Positions 48,842 to 59,156 of a DNA stretch of 64,000 nucleotides are shown here, piece after piece. The stretch covers positions 51,043,954 through 51,107,953 of the forward strand of contig NC_080695.1 in assembly GCF_030445035.2 (NCBI RefSeq), read 5' to 3'. Position numbers and translations under genes: made by a program. The notes beneath the pieces are model-generated. The model was not told the DNA's origin. It did no database searches and saw nothing but the letters and a program-made list of their open reading frames with translations. Numbering within the stretch: position 1 is the stretch's first letter; every line of letters begins with the position of its first letter. The DNA is from Dasypus novemcinctus (Eukaryota > Chordata > Mammalia > Cingulata > Dasypodidae).

Positions 48842-49165
48842 GAGCAAGGATTACTTTATTTGCTTGTTAATAAATGTATTTACACAAATTGTACTCCTAC
48901 ATATTTACATAGTATTCTTTGTCATGCTTACTCCTTCCCATACCCACAGCCTCCCATGACAAGCTTCCAACATCTTCTGCGTATCTGGTGGAAAAAGGCA
49001 AAGGACAGACTGTCAGCCACTTGTACCTTGAAGCCCTTCGACAACTCCCCACTCCGATGAGAGGGGCTGTGTCCTTCGAGAGTCCACCAGGGCCTGCAGG
49101 ACTGCAGCCGGCCGCCTCCTTCTCGAGCTGCAGCCATGACATTTCCTTCATTTCCTTCTTTCTTT
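48842..49165 (-). pseudogene. Possible processed pseudogene of an unidentified small gene
   Basis: On minus, a moderate-GC segment ends with 'gcaaataaagtaatccttgc' (AATAAA complement near 48857) followed about 12 bases later by a short A run (complement of 48833-48839). That is the arrangement of a retroposed mRNA 3' end. Upstream, two overlapping frames are open: 69 codons starting MAAAREGGGRLQSC (49137-48928) and 84 codons (49151-48897). I do not recognise either. No clear target duplications, and an L1 3' UTR abuts the 5' side. It could instead be an unnamed repeat. Confidence 0.35.
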
Positions 49166-49169
49166 TTCA

Positions 49170-49760
49170 GGTTTATTTTTATTTTTATTTTTTATTTTTA
49201 CACTTTTTAAATTAAAGTTAATAGATCACAAAGAATGTTACATTAAAAAACATAAAACACATAAGAAGTTCCCATATACTCCTTTCCCCACCCCTACCCC
49301 ATCATTTTTGTAAATTGTATTTTTTGGAAGATATATACATCACACACAGAACAATGTTACATTAAAAAATGTAACAGGTTCCCGTATATCCCCCCACCCC
49401 CTCACCATACTCCTCCCACACCAACCAACCTCCCCCATCATTGCGGCACAGTCATCGCACTCGGTCAACACATTTTGGAGCACTGCTGCACCGCATAGAT
49501 AATAGTTCACCCTGTAGTTCACATTCTCCCCCAGTACATTCAGTGGGTTAAGGCAGGATATGTAAAGTCCAGCACCTGACCCTGCAAAATCATTTAGGAC
49601 AACTCGAAGTCGCAAAAATGCCCCCTCATCACATCTCTTCCCTCTCCCGGCCCTTAGCACCTACTGTGGCCACTTTTTCCTCCTCAATGCTATAATTTCT
49701 TCTATTACTAGTCACAATAGTTTTATAGTAGAATATCAGTAAGTCCGCTCTAACCCATAT
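49170..49760 (-). mobile_element. L1 3' UTR, complement (possibly two nested ends)
   Basis: Complement of L1 3' ends: 'ttacattaaaaaacataaaa' near 49240 with 'agttcccatatactcc', and again 'ttacattaaaaaatgtaaca' near 49358 with 'ggttcccgtatatcccccca', then the C-rich run (complement of the L1 G tract). The motif occurs twice in 120 bp, so one L1 end may have inserted into another or been partly duplicated. Same family style as 1095 and 4005. Confidence 0.75.
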
Positions 49761-52613
49761 ATATTTTTAAAACATTTTTAAATACTTTATTTTTTTAGAA
49801 TTAAAAAAATCTTCCCTCCTTCCATGAATCCTCTGCTCAGGTTTTCTGCTGGGTCAGAACCAACCCTACCTCCCTAACCAGATGAACACCTCACCTAGTT
49901 AACTGCTGAAAACATAGAGCTATCAGCTTTTTAGTTTTTTTTTCTTAGATTCTCCCATTGGACAAGCCACTCCTTTCCTTTGGCATACGTATTTCAATCT
50001 GCAGTTATTTACGTGCACGTTTATTTGCTTACTGCCTTCCCTCTTAGACCATCAGTTCTGTGACAACGGGCACAGCGGTTTGTCCCGGCTCAGCTCCTGC
50101 TCCTGCTCCTGCTCCTGGCACTGCACCCGCCTGGGGCACAGATGTCGGGTTGTGTCAGTGCTGGCAATGAGCCAGGGCTCCAGGAGCCAGGGCAGTTTAT
50201 CTCAAGGAACCAGGAAGGAGGGATGGCAACGAATTCAAGATCTAGAAACCTCCTGCCTTCTGAAGTATGTTTTGGGAAGTAGGATGCAGGGTCACCTCTC
50301 TGCCAAAATGACCCATTAGGGATGTGGTTTTGTGAGCTAAGATTAAGAGCTGAATTTAAATGTGCTTTCAGGGAGGAGTTCACACTGATACTAAAATTCT
50401 CAGGAGGTTTCCAGCGAATGGAAGTGGCAAGTAAAGATCCCCTAATATCTGATCAGGTGAAAAAAATGGATGCGCACTTCTAGTTTGAATAAATGACTGG
50501 CGTTTCCAGGGTCTGCTCACGTGTCCCCCTCCTGAAGCTTTGGGATTCACTGTGGTGGTAGGTGAAGAGGCTTGTGGTGGCCACAGGCAGTTCCTTTCAG
50601 TAGCAGCTGGTATAACCGTAGTGAACTGTTGGCTGATGACAGTGCTCAGGACACCATGGGGTCCTGACCTGGGGTGAGAGTGGAATGTGACACGGTCTTT
50701 TCAACGGACTTCTCCAAAAATAGGTCTATGTTAGGGAACAGACGTGTTGACTCTATTTGGTCCACTGGCTACTTTGTTTACGAATTCTTTACAAATGTAT
50801 GATCTAAACAACTTTTTTGAATTCCAATGATACAGATATTATTTTTAATTATTTGGATTCATATTCTCACATTTATTCACATAAGGCTACTAAAAATTTG
50901 AATACAGGGTACCTGAGGATCTACTGGTGGTGGTTTTATTACTTTTTCTTGCATTTTTTGGCTTATCATTTTCTAAAACTATAAACAATGATAACTACAC
51001 TACAAACTTTTATTTTGTCATGGGCAATCGTAGGTAATTTACAGGGACACTTCATTTTATTTAATCCAGTCCATGGCTTTCGATGTATTATTAGCAGAGA
51101 ATAGGTCTCTTAGGAGTATTTTTGAAATAAATAAACATGAAGATTAGCATTCTAATTCTAGGTCTGCTAGGTGTGCTCACTCTCTTTCACAACTAGTATC
51201 ATCTTAAAAAACTATACAACCATGAAAAAGTTACATTCATCTTCAAAAGGAAGGAAGTAGCTTTTATTCTTTCCTTTTAAATCTACATTTCTAGCAGTAG
51301 GTAATCCAGTAATTTTTAAAGGTAGATAAATCTGTTTTTGTGTAATCTTAGTTTTTGGAAAAGTAAATCCCGATATTAGTAGATCTATTTCAGAAAACTT
51401 GTGTTTTTATCCTCTTTTTGCCCCCTTGGAATTAGGCTGCTACATTATTTCTCATTTCATTCCTACTGCTTCCAATGCTAACATAGTGAAGTCACTTGGT
51501 AATCATCCTCTCAGTGAATCAGGATTTGAAGAACTAAATCCATCTCCATGTTCTCTTCAGGTGCTGCAAATATCTGAAGACTGCTTTCTTACGCCCTCAT
51601 CTCTCCGTAAATACCACCTCCCATAGTTTAAATACACCCATTTACTTAATCATCCCTATTTTAAGCGAGATTTAGTAGAATGGTCATGGGAAAAAACAGT
51701 TTAGTTTAACTTGGAAACTTACTTTATAACCTAGAGCAAGTTATTAACAGTTCTCAAAGTCTTGAGAGTGTTGTGAGCTATAAAGTTCTATGAACACATC
51801 AACAATATTGCGTACCTGACAGCAGGTAATGAGTTTACTCCTACCACAGTCTTATTAATTGGTAATTGTTATCGGGTTTATTTTGATTTTGCTAATTCTC
51901 CAAATCCATCACTCTAAGTGTACCCATGTCTTTATTTATTCTGTTTAAAATGTGGTGCTGAGACCTGGACCTCATGCTCTAGGAATCTCTGTCCATGGTA
52001 GAATGCTGTGGGTTTCTGTGAGCTTTACATCTATTATGAAGGCTAAGTCAATAGACATTGTCTATGGTTGTTCCCAGACCTATCAGCCCAGAAATCAAAA
52101 AAGAAATTGAGACTATTCTGATATGAAATATAGTTCTAACTAGATAAAAGAATACCACTGATAGTTTCCTTTTGTAATCAATCACAATTTACTGTTATTT
52201 TACTTTTTTCTCCTAAGATTACACTGCAACAATATCAAGTTTACCAGTCTCTAATTATCGGTACCATGTATACCCAATTCAAAAAAAATGTGGGCCACTT
52301 TTATATGGCTGTAGTCTTCTTTGAACAATTCTTATACCTCTAACAATTTTTATTATTGCCTGGATATGGTTGACCTAAAAACTGAATTAATTTAAGGATG
52401 AAGTGCTCTTTCATTACTTGGGACTTCAGTTCCCTCATTTGTATTTTCCCATGTTTTTACTACACTTAAAATATTAAGTCAGCATATGTAAAATTGATTT
52501 TGTTGGTACTTCCCCTCTATGAATTTTAGATTTATGTAACTATCATCACAATCAGCATCCAGGAAAAGTTCCATCATCACAAAAACCTCTAATACTGTAT
52601 TCCCTTAAAATCA
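49761..52613. other. Non-coding stretch
   Basis: No gene supported. It contains a (ctcctg)n run at about 50091-50118, a moderately GC-rich patch at 50070-50320 without recognisable coding sequence, and weak old-repeat hints near 51700-51870 (MIR-like). Confidence 0.5.
50091..50118 (+). repeat. (CTCCTG)n hexanucleotide repeat
   Basis: About four to five tandem ctcctg units. Confidence 0.8.
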
Positions 52614-52882
52614 CTACCCTGGTAGTCATAGTCATTGTCCAATTCCTACCCTGGTAGTCATAGTCTATAGTTAAATTCTGTATTTGTCCTCAATCTACAA
52701 TCTGCTTTTTTTCCCCCCCAGAATCCTCAAATAGTTTCTCTAAATTACCTGGAAACAGAACTCCTCTTGAATTCTATAGCTGAATTCTGTATTTTCCCTC
52801 AATCCAGAATCTGTTTTTATTCCCCCAGAATCCTCAAATAGTTTCTCTAACTTACCTGGAAACAGAACTCTTCTTTAATTTG
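52614..52882 (+). repeat. Nested tandem duplications (33-bp and 109-bp units)
   Basis: A 109-bp unit starting 'ctatag' occurs at 52665-52773 and again at 52774-52882; both carry 'cagaatcctcaaatagtttc' and 'acctggaaacagaactc'. Just before it, 'ctaccctggtagtcatagtc' occurs twice, about 33 bp apart. The 109-bp units differ at roughly ten positions, so the duplication is not very recent. Confidence 0.88.
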
Positions 52883-53721
52883 AATATTTTCTCTTAAAAA
52901 AAAAGATTCAGGAGAAAAACTAGAATAGACTCTTTATATAAATGAAGGTACTCTGTTCCTGAGAGTAGACTTTGATAGGAGGAGAGAATAAAGTAATATT
53001 TAGAGAAACCGAGAGAGTATGTGGGCAAAATAGTAAATCAGGGATCTCAACAAGAGACAAATTTGGCTAGTATTATGATACAGTGTGAAAGGAAACATGA
53101 TCTAAAAGCCAAAATACATAGATTATCATCCTACATATGTGGAGGTTTCACTAAATCATCTTTATGGCTCTGGTTAAAACTGCTGTCCTCCAGTTTTGAG
53201 TTGACTTGGTTCACTGGTTACTGTTTGTATTTTCCATATAACTAATGAGTATATAGCTGGAGTGCCTGTGTTGTCAGGGCCAGATGACCATAATTAACTA
53301 CTTGATGGAGTCTACTAGGCATCAGATATTAAAACACTTGTTCAACATGAGCTCAAATTAAAATAAAAGACATCATTGCATTTAAAGGATGTTTAACACC
53401 TGATTTTCCTCACATTCAGTTGGTATTTAAATACACACTTGAAATAGGTTTTTTCCCTTCGTTTTATACTTAGATTATTAAATGTCATAAAAATAGAATT
53501 TGTTCTTACAGTAATCTTATTTCTATATGTATTTGTACAGTAGTATTTTTCATAATCTTCTTCTATAGCACACTTACTGGGTTTGAAACATTCTCGAAAA
53601 TAACAATGATAAAGCATAACTTGGTTCTTTGGTTCAGAAAAAATATTACTTTTCTTTGTTTTTGTTAAATTAATATTTACTAAGTCCTGGGGGTTTCCCT
53701 AAGCATTTTTTTTGGCGTCAA
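52883..53721. other. AT-rich non-coding stretch
   Basis: No gene or repeat recognised. Confidence 0.55.
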
Positions 53722-53734
53722 AAGAGAGCAGCTA
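53722..53734 (+). repeat. Candidate left target duplication of SINE 53735
   Basis: 'aagagagcagcta'; the partner 'aagagagaacagcta' lies at 54241-54255, differing only by two inserted A's. Confidence 0.55.
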
Positions 53735-54140
53735 GGGAAGCGGACTTGGTCCAATGGATAGGGTGTCTGCCTACCACATGGGAGGTCCGCGGTTCAAACC
53801 CTGGGCCTCCTTGACCCATGTGGAGCTGCCCACATGCAGTGCTGATGCACGCAGGGAGTGCCGTGCCACGCATGGGTGTCCCCGTGTAGGGGAGCCCCAC
53901 GAGCAAGGAGTGCACCCCATAAGGAGAGCCGCCCAGCATGAAAGAAAGTGCAGCCTGCCCAAGAATGGCGCTGCACACATGGAGAGCTGACATCAACAAA
54001 GATGACAACAAAAAGAAACACAGATTCCCTTGCCGCTGACAACAACAGAAGCTGACAAAGAAGACGCAGCAAATAGACACAGAGAACAGACAACTGGGGA
54101 GGGGGAGGAAGGGGAGAGAAATAAATAAAATAAATCTTTA
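53735..54140 (+). mobile_element. DAS-type tRNA-derived SINE, full length
   Basis: Same family as the SINE at 41016: head with A box TGGTCCAATGG (53747-53757) and B box 'ggttcaaaccc' (53791-53801). The body matches it up to 'aacagacaac' and the 'aaataaatcttt' end. It carries an extra segment near 53985-54025 relative to 41016, including a partial repetition around 'tgacatcaacaaagatgaca'. More CpG decay than 41016, hence older. ORFs on both strands are incidental. Confidence 0.9.
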
Positions 54141-54240
54141 AAAAACTAAAAATAAAATAAAAATGAAAGCAAGCATTTCATCCAGTGTCTGGCACATAAT
54201 AACTGTTTAATAAAAAAAAAAAAGGAAGGAAAAAAAACAC
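54141..54240 (+). other. Candidate 3' transduced tail of SINE 53735 (or resident MIR end)
   Basis: After the SINE's A-rich end comes 'tgaaagcaagcatttc' and 'tccagtgtctggcacataat' plus 'aactgtttaataaa', then a second A-rich run to 54240, then the candidate right target duplication. The non-A part resembles the 3' end of MIR. If the duplications are real, this piece was carried along with the SINE. Confidence 0.45.
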
Positions 54241-54255
54241 AAGAGAGAACAGCTA

Positions 54256-55479
54256 AGCTTTCCAAATCGGCAACAGTTAAGGTGAATAAGTCTTATTCTA
54301 ATATAAGGAAGACAAATCAGGGTAGAACCAAAATTATTTAAATGGGGTTGCCAGCATTTCAATTTCCACAAAGCTTTTAGCCTGCTGTTATCTATGTTTT
54401 CACCACTATAACTGTATCAACTCCAAAGCTGCTTTTAAATTGAAATGCATTGTCAATTCGTTATTATGGTAAAGGGAATATTTAGTTAGAAACATGGATG
54501 TGGAGAAATGATGATACATTCGAGTTGTTTTTTAATCCAAATATACTCTTCCATTATCCATCTTGCCATAACCCATGTAAACCTAATCACATCCGAAAGC
54601 AGTACTGGCAAAGCCCATTCACAATATGTTCTTTTTAAAGCTAGAGTAAATTGTTGTTCAAAAAACAAATGGTATTACGGTGTCTGACTGACTTTGTATG
54701 CACCTAGCACCTCTGAACCCTTTAGCTAAAAGAACGAGGAAAGAAACATAATGATGTTAATTAGCATCAAACCCATGCCCGAAGTGATTTTCTTTTTGAT
54801 ATTCAACTTCAGCTTAAATGAAATATGGGGTAAATTGTTGGCAAAGTATTTAAACATGAAATGAGCTGGAAACTAATTGGTTCCTCAATGGATTTTTTAT
54901 GAACAGCTTTTAAATGCTATATAAACAACATAGAGCAAGCCCGATTTCTTCATCCTTTGTACTTAGATGTCCTTAGGCAAGGGAATGACAATAATCACCT
55001 TTTTTCCTGCCCTCCAATCCTGCCCCTCACCCTCTGAAGCTGGGGTTAGAGAAACACAGGGTCTTCTGGATAACCTTGAAGGGCTGTGATCTCCCAAACT
55101 GAGGTAGGTTTGTTCTGGAAGTGCATAAATGTGCAGATTGATATTTTCAGCAGGCCAGTGTTTCACTTGCTGCCGGAGCAGAGCCGTCAGGTAGGTAGAC
55201 GTGCGACTATCGATAGTACTTTCTTCTCATTCCGGACACTGAAATGATGTTTTGTTGGATGTAAGGACAGATGTATAGGCATTTGATGACACATTATATG
55301 CTAATGAACAAGGCTGAGATTGAAGCATCAATTCTTCTATAACATGAAGTGACATTCCAGAGGAGAAATGTACATTAAAACTCGGTACTCCTAACACAAA
55401 CCCAGTGCCCAAACAATCCATTGTGCTATACTTCTTTCCCCTGTATATTACTCTACCTCTGTTTATAGAAGAAGTCTTT
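54256..55479. other. Non-coding stretch
   Basis: No gene or repeat confidently recognised. Confidence 0.5.
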
Positions 55480-55775
55480 CTCTTCCGTGGTTATCATGTT
55501 CACTTTTTAACTTTGTTCAAACCGAACATCTCAGGTGGATTCCTATTCACTCCCCGGGGAAGAGATCACCTACTGTTGTGAATTTTGTCCTTAAATGTAG
55601 TCCATACTCTTAACACACGTTTTCCACATGCCTTCTCTCTCTTTTATTTTGAGAACCACAAGGGCAAGCATCATGCCCTATCATGACTATAACTTTGGTT
55701 TTTATACCATAATTCTTAATACATTGAGCCTTGCCTAGAAGTCAGTACATAGAATGTGAATGAATGTAACAGCAA
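55480..55775 (+). mobile_element. Possible L2 LINE 3' end
   Basis: 'gagaaccacaagggcaagca' and 'ttgcctagaagtcagtacat' with 'gaatgtgaatgaatg' match the last part of L2 ('gagggcagggac', 'gcctggcacatagtagg', 'gaatgaatgaa'). Confidence 0.55.
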
Positions 55776-56500
55776 AACCTTTCTATAAGGACTATGCAGA
55801 GTAATGACAGTACACACAAATTCTGATTGTCCTGTGAGGCAGCCCACATCATTTAACCCTAGATATCAAATAGAGTGAAGAGACATCCTGGGAGAGAAAT
55901 GTCAGGGAATGGAGAGCATTTCATGAAGAAATTCCTATGAGACTGACAAGGAATAGCTTGAGTCTATCTCTTGCCTCCTATAAAATCCAACCCTTTCCCC
56001 CTGACTATTACTAAATGGTTTTTCTCCTGCTATCCTGACATTTTTCTCACCTGCAATATATATTCCATATTTCTCCTAAAGGAATTATTTTAACCTCCAT
56101 AGGTGATATATTCATTCTGGCTTAAATTTCTTCAATCTCCCCATACTATTCAAAGTAATATTCAACCACATTAGCATAATATGTAATTCCCCTTAAACTA
56201 CCTCCCATGCCTGTCGCCACATTTTTCCTCTGAAAAACTCCAGTCAAGGTATATACTCCTATCCTGTTAGGCCTCTGATGGGAATGAACTTTCCTTTATA
56301 TCCTTAACTTATCTTCTACAAAACTCAAATTATGTCATCTCTTCTAAGAAACTTTCTTTTATACCTTATTTTGATTTGTGTTTCTATAGCAACTCATCAA
56401 GCATTTCCACCATGAGGCTGGCTGCAAGCTGCTTGAAGCTAATGAATGTGCTTCAAATATAATAGAACATTATTTGACTCTATGTGTCATACATATACAG
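55776..56500 (+). mobile_element. Possible further L2 LINE fragment
   Basis: Between about 55980 and 56460 the sequence has L2-like phrases ('cttttataccttattttg', 'ctgcaagctgcttgaagct'). The 5' border and the first 200 bases are not assignable. Confidence 0.4.
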
Positions 56501-56807
56501 AAATCAATATTAAGACTTGTATTGCATCACAGAATATTCACTGAACTGAGGCAGTTTGGCAAATCAAAGAATGGGGAAAACAAAGAAAAGATGGTTTGCA
56601 TCCATCCCTGTTTTTAGTTAACTTTTCAGTCCATGTAGCTAGCCAGAATTCTGAGCTCATAATCCTATAAGGGACCTACCTGTTGAAACTTAATCTTGCT
56701 TCAGTTCTTTGGCATTTGAATTGTGTCACTAGGAAGGAGGTGGATGTTAATGAATTTTATTACAGAATTACATAAAACGTTTAAAGTGTACATACTAATG
56801 GAAATGG
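56501..56807. other. Non-coding stretch ending in old L1M-like complement
   Basis: From about 56745 the phrases 'gaattttattacagaattac' and 'taaagtgtacatactaatgg' resemble the same old L1M complement that borders 5S block A. The 5S block B begins just after it. Confidence 0.45.
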
Positions 56808-58595
56808 GGGTCTCCCCTGGCTGAGCCCGGGTCTCGGGCCCGTGCCTTCCCCGCCGGGTCCAGCCCAAGCACCAGCACGCGCCACGCGGGCCCGCTCGGA
56901 CCAGAGCTCCCTGCCCTGCCCGGTGGACACCCGACGGTGCGCTGCCCGCGAGGCCTCTGGCCCCTGCCTCTCTGGCCACAGCTGCAGCCCGGGGCCTCCT
57001 TCCCCCGGGGGGGACGGCAGGGCCCGTCGGACAGGATCTGTGCTCGGGGCACGAGGGCACACGAGGGCACGGCGAGCAGAGGCGCTGGTCCTGGCAGCCC
57101 GGCTCCGCGTCCAGTTGGGCTCGCGGCTGGGAGACCGAGGCCCAGCGGTGCAGGGTGTCACTGGCGGCGGGCAGGTGTGCGGAGGCCGGGTCTCGCTAGC
57201 GGGAGACCTGAAGGAAGCGGCCTCCCGAGGGGATCTCCCCCACGGGGCGCGCGGCGCGGGTTGCAAGGGTCCCTCCCGCCGGCGGCAAGCGCCCAGGCGC
57301 CTTCTGGAAGGTCTGGCCGAGCGGGCGGCCTTGTCGCCCTCGCCTCCCGCCAGGCGCATCTGCAGGAGCTGGGCGAGCTCTGCCGTCAGCAGGCGCTGGC
57401 GACAGCGAGGCCTAGGCCGGCTGAGGCCGGGACGCCTGGAGGGGCTCGGGGTGGCAGGGCAGGGGGCCGGGGCTCCAGCTCTGCGGCCCAGGGCCTCTGC
57501 GAGGAGAGACCCGTGCCCACGGCAGCCCGGCAGGGCCCAGGCGCAGGTGCGCGGGCACCGAGGCCACGCCCACCGCCGCGGCCCGGGGGCGCTTCCGCTG
57601 CGTGCGCCTCGGGGCCTCCCGCTGCGGCTGGGCAGCCCCCGGTGCCAGGTGCAAGGGCCTCTGCTCTGGCCCCAGCTGCGCAGGCCTGCGGACAGCCTGG
57701 CCCCGATCCGGCCACCTGCCGCTCTCCACCTGGCCCCGCGGTCGGCGTTTGCAGCCAGCGCGGCCGTCCGCATCCGACGCCGGCTCGCGGCCGCCGCTCC
57801 AAGGGAGAGCGGCCGCTCCCGCGCAGGGCGCGGCTGTGTGGCGTGAAGGCCGGGCGGCGTGCGGGGCGACCCCCGCCCTCCGCGTGGGCGTGGCTCCTGG
57901 GAGTGGCCCCGGCGGCCGAGGGCCGAGCCCTGCGCGCGGCCGGGAGCGCGAGGTCTGGATGCGAGGACCCGCTGCGACGGCCGAGGACCCAGGGCCCGAG
58001 CTTCGGGGGTAAGGAGTGCGGGGTGGGGGCGTGTGTGTGTGTGGGGACGGGTCGGCCGGAGGCGTGCGGGCGCGTGGGCGGCAGGCCGGGACTGGGGCTG
58101 GCCCCGCCTCCTGGGCCGGGGCGGTACCGGCTCACGGGCGCCGGCTGGGCGTGGTGGCAGGTGCTTGGCCCGGGCGCGGGGTGGTGAGGCAGGGCCGGCC
58201 GGCAGGGGGCGCCGGCGCTCGCGCCTGAGGCGGTCGCTGCGGGAGAGTCGGGGGCCGGCCGGCCTGGCACCAGGGGTGCGCGTGGCGGTCGGGGGTCCGC
58301 AGGGCGCCGTCCACCGACTGAGCCGTCGGTGGCGCGGGGGCCGCGCTGTGGGCCCGAGGGCGGAGCAGGGGGCGGTGATGTGTGGGCAGGCGAGCGGCGG
58401 GGGTCTCGGGAGCCAGTGGCGTGCGGGGCAGGGGGCGCTCGAGGCCAGAGCGGCGGGCGGTGGCGGCGGGCTGAAAGGCCGGTCCCGGAGGCGGCCGCCC
58501 TCAGCCTCCGGGGGCCGGGCGGGAGCGGGAGGCTGGCGGCTGGCAGCGTGGCCGCGCGCAGCGGGCTGTTGAGGCTGCCGCCGGCCGCAGCCAGC

Positions 58596-58715
58596 GTCGA
58601 CGGCCATAGCATCCTGAACGCGCCCCATCTCGTCTGATCTTGGAAGCTAAGCAGGGTCGTGCCTGCTTAGTGCTTGCATGGGAGACCGCCTGGGAATACC
58701 GGGTGCTCTGGCTTT
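58596..58715 (+). rRNA. 5S rRNA gene copy B, variant, probable pseudogene
   Basis: A 120-nt 5S-like sequence sharing with copy A the start 'gtcgacggccata', the 'gcctgcttagtgctt' segment and a 'gctctggctttt' end (copy A 'gctccggctttt'). Private changes include 'gccatagcatcctg', 'ccccatctc', 'gatcttgg', 'gtcgtgcc' and 'cttgcatggg'. The last two fall in the internal promoter region (intermediate element and C box), where TFIIIA binds. The A box 'agctaagcagggtcg' is intact. Lacks copy A's 4-nt duplication. Likely a non-functional dispersed copy. Confidence 0.82.
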
Positions 58716-58716
58716 T
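58713..58716 (+). terminator. Pol III T-run terminator of 5S copy B
   Basis: Four T's directly after the 5S sequence, as in copy A. Confidence 0.6.
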
Positions 58717-59156
58717 GCCACGCTCCGTCCCCTCCCTCTCGCTCGCGCTCCTTTTGCCCGCCCCGAGCCCGGCTCCCCGCAGCCCTCAGGGCCAGGTATG
58801 CAGGCCCCCGGCCCCCGGCACCAACCCCAAACCGCGCGCGCCCTTCCCTGGCGGCGCAGCCACGCAGGCAGCCACGCAGGCTGCGGCCACCCAGCCCTTC
58901 CTTGGAGCTCGCAGTCCCGCACCAACCCACACCTGGCTGGGGCCCGCGGGGGCCCGCGCCCACTGCGCCTGGGCCCAAGAACCCAGGCCCGCTAGACCTG
59001 TCGGCGTCGGGCGGGCCCTGCCTCTGGCCCGTGCCCTGGAACCGTGCACACCGGGCCTGCCCCTTCTCGCCTTTCCCTGCCTTACCTTGAGCCACGCAGA
59101 TGGGCCCCAGGCCACAGACTTCCCGTGGTCCCCTGAGCGCAGGGGACAGGCCCTAC

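Larger units (their letters stand above)
56808..59156 (+). repeat. 5S rDNA block B
   Basis: A GC- and CpG-rich block homologous to block A over its whole length. In the 215 bases from 57200 I count about four differences from 34261 onward. It starts at the same point of the 21-bp minisatellite repeat as block A (about 56808) and carries a 5S-like gene at 58596-58715. It ends at about 59156 within downstream spacer, where block A would be at about 36160. About 70 bp more sequence than in A lies just upstream of the 5S gene (about 58465-58560). The 615- and 416-codon ORFs lie on both strands and have no domain; they are spacer artefacts. Confidence 0.85.

Noticed and set aside
41016-54140. SINE heads as true tRNA genes
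   Set aside because: Although A and B boxes are present, the heads do not close into an acceptor stem and are followed by SINE bodies and A tails.
56781-58628. Long ORFs (615, 408, 416, 334 codons) in 5S block B as protein genes
   Set aside because: Same reasons. Their similarity to the ORFs in block A simply reflects homologous spacer DNA.
35591-58715. 5S sequences as heads of a 5S-derived SINE (SINE3 type)
   Set aside because: SINE3 elements have a short 5S head, a body and a tail. Here the 5S gene sits in kilobases of upstream and downstream spacer shared by both copies, and one copy spans a tandem unit boundary.
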